Shown piece after piece: positions 54,775 to 64,000 of a stretch of DNA of 64,000 nucleotides (position 1 is its first letter; every line of letters begins with the position of its first letter). The stretch lies in NCBI GenBank assembly GCA_031002005.1, contig CM061919.1:39335088-39399087 (forward strand), written 5' to 3'. Source of the DNA: Vandiemenella viatica. Lineage: Eukaryota > Arthropoda > Insecta > Orthoptera > Morabidae. The translations under genes were made by a program, and so were the position numbers. The notes beneath the pieces are model-generated. The model saw only the letters and a program-made list of their open reading frames with translations, searched no databases and was not told the origin of the DNA.

Positions 54775-55850
54775 ACTAAAATGTTATAGCATTTTTCTGT
54801 TTGTTTTAAAGTATACGTTTGCATATTTCCTTCAAAATTGGATAGAAACTGCAACTTTGTATAAAGAACAATGACAGTAATTAAAGAGTTTGAAAGGGGG
54901 ACAGGGATTGGATGTTTGTAAAACTGTTGAGGACAGCAATTTCCTTTTCTCTTTGTTTTAAAGTATATGCATGCAAAGTTCGATCAAAATTGGATTAAAA
55001 TGTAGGTTTGTGCAAAAATTAAGGGGTATAAAGGGGGAGTGGGGTTGGTTTTTAATTTTTTTGGTCAGAAATCTTCTTCATGAAAAAATATGTTAATGTA
55101 CCATCGATTATAGTGAGTTATTAAATGGTGTTAACTGTTGCTCCTTATAAACAGCATTGACAAAAATTAAGAGGGGGAAAAGGGGTTGGTATTATTATTA
55201 TTATTAAAAAAAAAAACAAATGTTGACAGTCTATATTTTAAAGAATATCTGTGCAAGATTACATCCTAATCAGGAAAAACTGTGGGTTGGTATAAAAATT
55301 AAGGGGTCGAAAGGGTGAGAGAGGGTGGTTTTTGGATATTTTTGTCAGAAATCTTCTCCATGAAAAAATACATATGTGCCAATTTTCATTGAGATGGGTT
55401 AAATGGTGTCGACTGAAGCTTTTTCAAAAGAACATTCATAAAAATTAAGGGGGTGAAAAGGGGGGAGAGGTTGTACTTCAGCAGACCAAATTTTGACAGT
55501 ATCTTTCTCTTTATTTTAAAGCATACATGTGCAAAGGTCAATCAAAATCAGGTAAAAAAAATGTGGGTTTGTATAAAAATTAAGAGGTCTAGAGAGTAAC
55601 TTTCCTGTGTAAAAATACATGTATATGCCAACTTTAACAGACATTGGTAAAATTGTGTCAATTGTAGCTTTGTGTAAAGAACATTGCCAAACATTAAGGG
55701 GGTGTCTAATGTTCCATCGAAATCGAATAAAAAATGTGGGTTTGTATAGAAATTAAGGGGTGTAAAGGGATGGATGTGGTAGTTTCTCAATTAAATTTTT
55801 GTGGGACCACATTGAAGGTAAACCCCATCAACTAAAAAAATCTCATTAAA
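54775..55850 (+). repeat. Tandem array, right part
   Basis: About seven further units of the array at 52240-52751 (starts near 54857, 55010, 55149, 55295, 55430, 55565 and 55675), with the same AAAATTAAGGGG...GGGGAGAGG and AAAATCGGAT phrases. A related single unit is at 62420-62560. Confidence 0.75.
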
Positions 55851-55879
55851 ATCCATTCAGCTATGATAACGCTGAACAT

Positions 55880-55950
55880 ACAAACATATACACACACAAA
55901 AAGCACAGACGAATTGAGAAACTCCTCTTTTTTTGAAGTTGGTTAAAAAA
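55880..55950 (+). repeat. Common arthropod repeat motif
   Basis: CATACAAACATATACACACA then GACGAATTGAGAAACTCCTC and TTTTTTTGAAGTTGGTTAAA. This phrase is, from memory, the terminus of a repeat common in arthropod genomes. Here it closes the tandem array. Confidence 0.45.
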
Positions 55951-56400
55951 ATAGGCGAATTGGACCAATGAAAAATGTATTTTCAGTTTTTTCTTAATTC
56001 TCCAATCTTCCCAGAAAATTTTCCAATTTTCCTTTCTCTAAAAACCTTATTTGGCCTATAACAAACATCTGTTTTATAAACAATTAGCTAAATTGGTCCA
56101 TTAAAAAAGCACTTTCAGTTTTTCAGAATTTTACAGGTAACTTTTCCAATTTTTATTTCTCTAAACAACTTATTTGGACTATTATGAATATTTTTTTTAA
56201 AAAAAGTACTTTTAGTTTTTCCTGAATTTTCCAAATTTCTGGTTAACTTTTGCATTTTTTCTTACTCTGAATACCTTATTAGGACTGTTATGAATATTAA
56301 AAAAAAAAAAAAATAGCCAAATTGGTTCATAGTTCAACTTTTCCCGAATCTTCCAATTTTTCTAACTCTAATTCGGACCATTACAAATATTTTAAAAATA
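55951..56400. repeat. ~110-bp array, inverted relative to the Helitron next to it
   Basis: Units with CCAATTTTTCTTTCTCTAAA and GGACTATTATGAATATTTTT run in the orientation seen at 50600-51300, opposite to the units at 56690-56870 that belong to Helitron copy 2. Confidence 0.6.
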
Positions 56401-56639
56401 GCAAATCAGTACAACCATTCTCAAGTGAGGTGATTATCAATGAACAGAATTTCATTTTTATTTAAATAGATTCCTATATATTCTTCTCAATATATTTAAA
56501 TTTAGATCTTTTTCAAATCTGGTGTACACGCTAAAACTAAACTTTAATTCACTACTACACCAAATGATGGCTGAATGCCAGTGAATTCTTCAAATAATAC
56601 ATTTCTGAAAACACTCTCAACCTGAAATGCCTAAATTGG

Positions 56640-58117
56640 AATTGTATTAATATTATGAAAATAAAAAAAAAAAAAAATAAAAAACGTTCATAGTAGTATG
56701 AGTAAGGTTTTTAGAGAAAGAAAAATTAGAAAAAGATATACAAAAATTCTGGAAAAAACATTTTTTCTATGGACCAATTTAGTTATTATTTTTTTTAATG
56801 TTCATATTAGTCCGAATAAAGTTTTAAGAGAAAGGAAAGATTCGGAAAATTCAGAAACACTGATTGTGCTTCTTTCTATTGGATCTGTGTAAGAACTCAA
56901 GACCGTAACTCATGATTCGGAAAATGGATATGCATAATTCTTTTTTTGTTTTGCTCCTTACACTCCCGGGATGAAAATAACATAATTAAATGTTTTATAT
57001 TGGGGAAAAAAAACCTTTCAAGATCTGGAAAAATGTGTTCCAGCCTAAATTAAAACAAAATTACCTTTATTTTATTTTTGTGTTGTTTCACAATCTGTCC
57101 AATAAATGTAGTTATTTTATTTCTATTCGATTGTTATTAATTGAGGATATGTGTCGAACAATGATTACCTCAATTAGTCATGACAGTGCCCAATCGTCTG
57201 ATGCACAACACATTTAATCAAGAGTTGAATGGTGAAAAATAACATAACTGTGAAGCATTGAGACAATCAGTTTGAACGAATGTTCCACTTATGAACCGGC
57301 GACAAAAATATGTTCATTAAAGTTGTGAATGATGGACCTAGAGGGATTTTCTTTTTGGACGCTCCAGGTGGAACTAGTAAAATTTTTCGATTTCATTGAT
57401 TTTGGTAGTGATTCTCTCACAGAATGATATTACATTTGCTTCATTAGGAATTGCAGATATGTTGTTAGAAGGCAGTCAAACAGCTCATCCAGCATTCAAG
57501 TTACCATTGAATATGCAAATCATTGAAACACCAATATGCAAACTTTTGAAGAACTGTGTGATGGCAAAAGTTCTGCAGCATTGCAAATTGCTCATTGCTC
57601 ATGAGGGGGGGGGGGGGGATGTACGATAGCACAAAAAAAGTCTTTGGAGGCATTTGACCAAACAATGCAAGTTCTACACAACAGTCAAAACCAGTTAGCT
57701 GGTACATTGATAGAAATGAAAGTAAAACATATTGAGATTCAGTAATTGAATAAAATAAATGATTTGGTTAACACAAAATGCTGACTTAATTCAATTGTGA
57801 CCTAATTTTGTAACGAAACTGCATGGTTCCAAGTTGATCACATTCTAGACACATTTCCAACATTTCAGTGGTTTATTGTCCATGGAATGCATCTCGCATG
57901 TAAAATTTCTCGTTGGCATATTTCTGAATGCACTCTTCCTCAAATTGAATAACCATGGACATAATCATTAATATATACAATGATCACTCAGAAATAAGTT
58001 TTTTTTTTCTCATTTTACTTTGTTTACACATTTTCAATAGCTTTTCTAAAATTTACAAAATGATCACAAACAATCCTGCAGAAATTTTGAAAGGACAACG
58101 TCCGTCGGATCAAGTAG
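56640..58117 (+). mobile_element. Helitron copy 2 with helicase relic
   Basis: The 3' end reads GACAACGTCCGTCGGATCAAGTAG followed by T, close to the family terminus. At about 57310-57610 the plus strand encodes 'VVNDGPRGIFFLDAPGGTSK' (decayed Walker A) and 'NDITFASLGIADMLLEGSQT', then 'NCVMAKVLQHCKLLIAHE'. A G-run interrupts the Walker B region near 57605. It aligns with copies at 15375-17050 and 49435-51506 over most of its length. The 5' end is not defined. Confidence 0.7.
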
Positions 58118-58580
58118 TTATTAAGTAAATAATCAATTATGGCAAGTATTCTGTCTGAAATCAAATTATATGTCTTACAGTAAATCTCATCTATTTATAA
58201 AATAATCTATATATCTACAAAGCAGACAAACTACTGTTTTATTTGAAAAGAATTGGATACATAGCCCGCAACTGAGTAAGCTTTGCCTGCCTCCTCACTC
58301 GTTGGTTTAATTTAATGATCATAAATAAGACATTTTAAAAAGCTGAAATACTTTTTGCACATTTTTGAGACAATAATTTCTGGGAATCATTTCAATAGGA
58401 GGATGACCAAGTGTTATGTTCAACCTTTGTGTTTTGATTGTGCCCTCCAGATCTTCAAACTCTACGTCCAAGGCAATCAAGGTTGTATAAATTTGACTTC
58501 TATTTCAGTAGTTTATCATATATGTTATTTCTATAAGGTTTCTCTTTGTTATAAGCTTTGATAACAAACTGAATGTATGA
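58118..58580. other. Unassigned AT-rich sequence
   Basis: No supported reading frame or element end. A short open frame at 58355-58561 has no recognisable motif. Confidence 0.4.
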
Positions 58581-58584
58581 ATGA

Positions 58585-59035
58585 CATATCATTCTAAAGC
58601 TTAAGGTCTCCCCTTTGATCACGTCATATTTTAAGAAAAGAATTTTTCAGAATTCAACTCTTAAAGGGCAACAATTTCAATATTTCTAAAATGCGATTTT
58701 TTGTACCACAAACCATTTATCTCCCTGCATTCCTAACCAAAATCGATAAATGAAGTATCAATTTAAATATTAAAATCTCCACTTTAGTGACATCATATAT
58801 TAAGAAAGGATTTTTTTGGAATTCGACCCTTCAAGGGTAAAAGTATCAATATTTCTGCTACGTGTTTTTGTGTCATGAGACATTTATCTCCTTTGATATC
58901 TAACTGAAACAGATAAATGAGCTATCATAATAAAGATTAAGGTTTTCTGCTTTGGTCACACAATTTCTTAAGAACAAAATTTTTTAGAATTTGTTCCTTA
59001 AAGGACAAAAGTAATAACTGTGAAAGTCGTTCGTA
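58585..59035. repeat. ~168-bp tandem repeat, three diverged units
   Basis: Starts near 58588, 58758 and 58923 (TATCATTCTAAAGCTTAAGG and variants). Each contains GGAATTCGACCCTTCAAGGG-type, TATTTCT and CATTTATCTCC phrases. Confidence 0.7.
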
Positions 59036-60010
59036 TGATACAGTTCTCAGCCTAGCCACTGGATAGCAGGAGCACTTATCACAGAGATATTAATAACCTG
59101 CTTCAATGGAATCAACTTTTGTTATGTACCTATTACACTAAACAAATAAACAATTGAAACAAATGAGGCAGTTCTTCCCTCATCCTATTACAAACCTCCA
59201 CCATTACTTTTCATTGCACTCACAGAGTTTTTGTATGAGTCATCTAGTATATATGTATATATATATAAGGTATCAAGGCAGAAGATTACCAATTATTACC
59301 ACGAAGCTTGTTCTGTCAGATCATATGCCGTTAACATATGTTTCAACAGTGCCTCGTTGTTAACCAAGTTGATGCAATGCTCCACAGTGCACAAATCACA
59401 TATTCTAAGCAAGCCAAGATTAAAATTTGTTTCTTTGTGATGAACATAAAATTTAAAATATTGATAACTTTTTGCAATGTTCACTCATCAAAACTAAACT
59501 AAAATCTTTGTCATTGTTTCTTGAGGTATTCCAACTGAACAATCATGTCAACTTTTATGTAATTGAAATTACTTTTTCCATAGATTTTATAGTATCAGCA
59601 TAATCAGGAAGTTAAAATATAATTTTGAAAACAAATATTTCAAAATCTGATGAAGTATAGAAACAATTTATGGTAAACACATTTTTACAAACAATTCTGG
59701 AAACAATTTATTTCATAGATCTTTCCTTTTTGAAATGTCTGTCAATAGTTTAACCTTCTATTTTTATTATTTCTACTTTCTCCTCAGAAATAATTCCAAT
59801 TCTATCATTCATTGTGGATGGGTGTGTACCAGTATGTGATTAAGCAGCTAATTTTGGAACAGGACATCAAAACTCAAATTATAGTAATGCATACAGTCAA
59901 AACGAACAGAGTTTTTATAAAAATGTCGAAGTGAATCTATTTACTTATGAATTATGAAGGGCAACACATTTCATACCGTACATCAAATGTTAACTTAATC
60001 AGTACAGGCA
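59036..60010. other. Unassigned AT-rich sequence
   Basis: No supported gene. Overlapping short frames at 59154-59484 have no recognisable motif. Confidence 0.4.
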
Positions 60011-60099
60011 AACGAAGCAGTACAACCGGTAGTGACTCAGGCAGGTGGAAAGTGATGATGGAGAGGCAAGGTTACATAGACTGAAACAAATTTTGTCCC

Positions 60100-60840
60100 T
60101 TTTTACAGACTGTGGATCCACTTAATTTTGTGCAGGATCTGCCAGACTGACAAATAATGTGTGTTCCCACAGGACTGTGGAATCTTGCATTACTGAATTG
60201 CAATCCCTAATTGTAATATACATTAAAATATTATTTTATTGCATCTCGACACTTGAGAACTGGAAATGTAACACAGTAGTAATGGTTCACAAAAGAGAAG
60301 AGATAAAATAATGGGAGAAGGGGGGGGGGGGGGGGGTAGAAAACTACCAATCGATTAATATGAAATCAGTTGAAGGAAAGCTGATGGTGTGCAAGATTTC
60401 CAAGCTCATTAGGAATGCCTGTCAAGAAAACAATTGGTTTGCAAATCGGCAACACTAGTTTAGGAGCGTAGGAACGGTTATTCAACTGAATCTCTATGAG
60501 TGGATTCTAGATGAAATGCACACAGAAATACAAGTAATAAGTGGTTATGAATATCCCCAACGCATTTGACATAGTGTGCCATTTGAAACGGGTAAATAAG
60601 GATAAAGACACTGGGGATAAATGTTAGATGAGTGGTCTTTATCACTTGTGGCTGCCCACGAGCACTGACAACTGGTTCGAAGTAGTGGGCTAGGATCAGG
60701 CTCATAATGGAGTGCTGAGCTGGACAGTTTACAGCACTGTGAACTACCATACAGCACACTGCATACTCAGTCTAACAGGACTCTCTTGGTTGCAGCCTTA
60801 TAGCCAGTAAGTGTTTCACAAATGCAGACAATTATCTAAA
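60100..60840 (+). mobile_element. LINE reverse transcriptase relic
   Basis: A plus-strand translation with many stops contains 'VENYQSINMKSVEGKLMVCK' near 60350 (the 'NYRPISL...GK-E' motif) and 'NNWFANRQH' and 'FRSVGTVIQLNLYEWILDEM' near 60430-60520 (the 'Q-H-G-F-R' motif). The first catalytic aspartate region follows in decayed form. A G-run interrupts it near 60320. It resembles CR1/L2-type reverse transcriptase. Confidence 0.55.
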
Positions 60841-61359
60841 ACCCCCCTTGACTTCCATCATAATTACTTCATTACTTTGTCACTGAGTGCATCTTACAGA
60901 ACCCCTAATGTGGGTTCTATTTTCATCCCACAATAATCTAGGAATGGATAATCCAAAGTTTTTCTTATTTCCAAAACACGTCATTCGCTTCAAAGTCTCC
61001 AGCATATGAAACACTCTAATTTATTTCCTTGCAATCTTCCCAAAGTGCACTACACATTTTATCTCAATGTCAATTGATGACTGTATTTAAAATTTAAGCC
61101 TTCAATAATTAATTTCTTCTCCTCAAATATATAATCATAATAAAGTCTACTTTTTATTTCTGGCATTTACATCAAATCCATGATTACTCTGCACTTTATC
61201 ACAACCATCTCTTGACGGACTTCTATTATAAACACTAGCAAAACCTGGCACAAGTTGTTCTGCATGTGTATATTTGTTTACCTCTGTATATATTTTTTTT
61301 CTATTCCATTCACAATATAACTGAACAAACTTAAAATAATTTAAGCTAATACTAACGTT
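60841..61359. other. Unassigned sequence
   Basis: No supported feature. An open frame at 61147-61365 on the minus strand lies just downstream of the Helitron helicase relic in another frame and may be untranslated Helitron sequence. Confidence 0.4.
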
Positions 61360-61650
61360 TAGCATAGCGCTAGTTGGTAATCAATATTTTTGGATTTCTG
61401 ATTTGGTGTATAGATGTACAAAATTTTTTGAGTTTCTACTCTGGGGCAAGTAACGTATGTGAGAAACATGTGTTTTCTGGTTAATCTGCCAATGCACAGT
61501 TACTGCCTTTGAGCTTTGTTGATTGCCATCTGAAAGATAGATGTACAGGAAACTGTAATCATTTGGATGTGAAGGGCAAATCAATGGGAATCATCAGATG
61601 GCACAGAATCAGCAAATCTTTTCTCATTTACGTTTGCAGTTAATTATTGT
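61360..61650 (-). pseudogene. Helitron helicase C-terminal relic
   Basis: On the minus strand three frames together give 'MIPIDLPFTSK', 'LQFPVHLSFR', 'MAINKAQRQ', 'CFSHTLL' and 'ILYIYTPNQKSKNI'. These match the last helicase motifs of Helitron Pif1-type proteins ('LQFPV-x-L-A-F-A-M-T-I-N-K-x-Q-G-Q', 'C-F-S-H-G-Q', 'Y-A-P'). The order is right, but at least two frameshifts and several stops make it dead. It is a different part of the protein from the other three Helitron relics. Confidence 0.7.
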
Positions 61651-62419
61651 TGCTTCAAACATATTTGGCATACTTTATTCACTGAAATTCTGCTTCTGTT
61701 GGAAAACTTTGGCGTGTTGATATTCTGATCCCGGTGTGCATATTGTTCTTCAAATGTTTCAGCAGCTCTTGAAGTGTTGACTCTGATTGATACAATTCTT
61801 GCTATGGTATTTAGACGTTTCAGCAGCTCTACAGCTCACAGCTGTTATTCATGGCTGGTTGATTCTTCTTATATTTGATTTTCTCTTTTCTTTTTTTGTG
61901 TCATTTCAAATATTTTCAGTACTTAATATATGTTGACAGATGAGGTGTCCAATGGTAGTTCAGTTTAGTGTTAACAAAATAAACCGCTTGTAAAAAAAGA
62001 AGGATGGAATGTCATTCAACTATAAACAAAAGAAGAATAGAAAATATTCTCCTTGCTCAAATACCTATGTATATCAATAGTGCCATTTTGAATAATAATA
62101 ATAACAGTTTTCGCTATGGGCATTTGTATGTACGACTTTAAAATTTTTTGATGTTATGAATTGATTTATATTTCCTGTTCCAGGACTACAAGTTTATCAA
62201 GTTCATCCATTTTCGCACTTCTAAACCGAATATTTCACAATGTTCATATATCCCAACATTCTTACTTTCATTTCTGGAAAGCAGTGTATATGATTTACAT
62301 AAGCAAAGAATAAACGTGGCTGTTCCGTCACCAAATTAGGATACTCTCCAATGTTAGAGAAATGCGAATTGATAATGACAATTCTCAAAGGAACTATTCA
62401 TTTTTGTAGTGACTTAAAA
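61651..62419. other. Unassigned sequence
   Basis: No supported feature. It may include more of the Helitron relic, but I cannot align it by eye. Confidence 0.35.
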
Positions 62420-62560
62420 CAAACTGGATAGTATAAAAAACTTCTCCATGAAAAAATCCATACATGTGGCAACTTTGATGGTGATTGGACAAACAGTGTC
62501 AAAGGCTATTAACCTTAAACAGATATACCAACATTCATTTTTATATATATTGATTATGTC
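62420..62560 (+). repeat. Single dispersed unit of the 54.8-kb array family
   Basis: AAACTTCTCCATGAAAAAAT then CCATACATGTGGCAACTTTG match the phrase at 55340-55420 in the array. It ends with CCAACATTCATTTTTATATA. Confidence 0.55.
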
Positions 62561-62651
62561 TTCTGCAAATCAATAACAGTGTAGTGATAGAGATGGTCCT
62601 AATGTACTGCACTGTTGAACTCTTTTAATCCTTGTAAGGGACTGTGTACAA

Positions 62652-62740
62652 ACTACGTGGCTCGGTTCAGGGGGGTTTGGCTGGAACGTTACGCTGGGCT
62701 ACGTGGGGGGCAGGGGGGTTCCGAGCCAGACCACGTAGCT
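62652..62740. repeat. GC-rich inverted repeat
   Basis: CTACGTGGCTCGGTTC on the left pairs with GAGCCAGACCACGTAG on the right with a few gaps. A third CTACGTGG sits in the middle near 62699. It contains GGGGGG runs. It stands out in AT-rich surroundings. Confidence 0.6.
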
Positions 62741-64000
62741 TTCCTTTCATAACATTTTTCACAGTTAAAAAGAGGAACAGAACTCACAACAGCATGTGAA
62801 AATTTATTTCCCTCAGTTAATTATCTCCGTATGTAATTTACAATAGTCTGACAAGAGAAAATAGTATAAAATGTCTTCTGGAATCAAAAGGGAAAAAAGC
62901 TATGTGCTACATGGGGGAGGGGGGGGGGGTAGAGGCAAACCTTATTCACCCTTACTATAACACAAACTCTGTCAGTACCATACTTAAACTTTGGCTTCCT
63001 TGTCCATTTTATGTGAAACCTAATTGCAAACTGCTTGCTTATATGTCCCTTCTTTTTCTTAAAGATTTTCCTAATGTAGTTGGATTTAAAACTCTCCATC
63101 AACATGCACACCACTCACCTGAACTAGTGATTGTATGTTTCGCAATCCTATTCATGTATCCTTGCTTAATACATATTCCTATATTCAAACTAAATAATAC
63201 TTCTGGGAATGGTGCAATGCTATCTCCTCCTTCCTTTAACCCTTCCCTCCCTGAAGGTACAAATTATTACCATTATGTTTACCACCATATACTTTGACAA
63301 TACCATTGAGCACTGCATTGTAAAGACTGTTGATCCATTGCTGAACCATTAGGTCTGCGCGAAACTGGCGAGCAATGAATTTTCCCAAGTTGGTGCTTGA
63401 CAGTGTATTTACAAGAGTAACAAGTGCTTAATTACAAAGAATTTTTAGATGAGAATTTACTTGGTAAGTGTCAATTTCTGTTACTGCTCTTTTAATTTGA
63501 ACTATATATATATATATATAATAACAATGAGCAGGAAAAAGTTTTAAGGCAATAAAACTAAGGAAGGATAGGGAAATATGACCCAACACTTACATCTTTC
63601 CTTAGTATATATATGGAATTTTCAGGGAAAAAAACCCTTCGTCAACAAGAGAACATTATGGGTGCAGCCGGAGATTGACTCACAGAAAGACCGCCGGTCG
63701 AGAAAATGGTGGGGGTAAATTCATACATCGGAAAAGTAGAGGGGCAGTTAACGTTGCTCATACCCGAGCAAAAATAAATATCCAAACTAATTTCTGGTTG
63801 GTGGGAAGATCAAAATATAATATATATTCAAAAAATATATATAAAATATTATATAAATAAAAAAATATAATAATAATCATATTTATGAAGTAAACATCAC
63901 CTCAGGTTAGTGGTGGTTCAATATATGTAATGGAAAGGAGAGGAATAAAAAAAGGTTAAACATATGTACTACTAATAATAGTGACCGGGTATTATCTTAA
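62741..64000. other. Unassigned sequence to window end
   Basis: Includes a G-run at about 62917-62929 and a (TA)n run at about 63505-63521. A slightly GC-richer patch at 63640-63750 has no recognisable function. The open frame at 62902-63297 has no domain I know. Confidence 0.4.

Noticed and set aside
58585..59035. CRISPR-like array
   Set aside because: Units are long, diverged and without distinct spacers; the genome is eukaryotic.
62902..63297. 131-codon open frame
   Set aside because: No motif, and an antisense frame of similar length overlaps it. Length alone is not evidence.

Overview
This is a eukaryotic, very AT-rich nuclear window, most likely from an arthropod with a large transposon-filled genome. 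A hemimetabolous insect is my guess, based on the mix of CR1-like, RTE-like and Penelope retroelements, hAT, mariner, piggyBac and Harbinger DNA transposons, Helitrons with a TCTATACTAATATTAT start, and a tRNA-derived SINE. There is no bacterial gene organisation, rRNA gene, intact tRNA gene or CRISPR array. The only host gene I can support is an axonemal dynein heavy chain (DNAH1-like) on the minus strand. Three exons (49236-49333, 49044-49157, 17648-17903) join in frame with canonical GT/AG sites and encode 156 residues of the AAA1 motor module, including the Walker B region. About 31.1 kb of intron separates the second and third exons, and almost everything else in the window is intronic transposon. 

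Layout. 1-4.4 kb: diverged repeats and broken LINE pieces. 4.4-15.4 kb: an RTE-like LINE (minus) split by a 2.5-kb long-terminal-inverted-repeat element and then by a nearly complete, very young Ty3/Gypsy retrotransposon (6908-14324, minus). 15.4-17.05 kb: a decayed Helitron. 17.6-17.9 kb: dynein exon. 19.0-24.4 kb: an internally deleted mariner, a decayed hAT carrying a SINE, and a CR1-like LINE. 24.9-29.3 kb: a CR1-superfamily LINE with both reading frames open. 29.5-32.7 kb: a complete but dead hAT with target-site duplication. 32.8-42 kb: LINE fragments, a 161-bp tandem repeat, a probable solo LTR and a second hAT, the last two nested in one LINE. 42-45.8 kb: a Harbinger-like remnant beside a three-level nest (hAT MITE inside Harbinger inside piggyBac). 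46.7-47.8 kb: LINE 3' end. 49.0-49.3 kb: dynein exons. 49.4-51.5 kb: Helitron (minus). 52.2-55.9 kb: a degenerate tandem array split by a Penelope-like element with perfectly matched 569-bp inverted arms. 56.6-58.1 kb: third Helitron copy. 58.5-64 kb: more repeats and relics. 

The most unusual object is the Penelope-like element at 52752-54757. Each inverted arm carries two tandem copies of a segment resembling the 5S rRNA internal promoter (A-box-like TTAAGCA to ACTTGGATGGGTGAC, with the same 25-nt offset as in 5S genes) and a hammerhead-like CTGATGA...GAAAC core. 

All family calls come from reading translations and termini by eye. Decayed-element edges without a stated target-site duplication are approximate to tens of bases.
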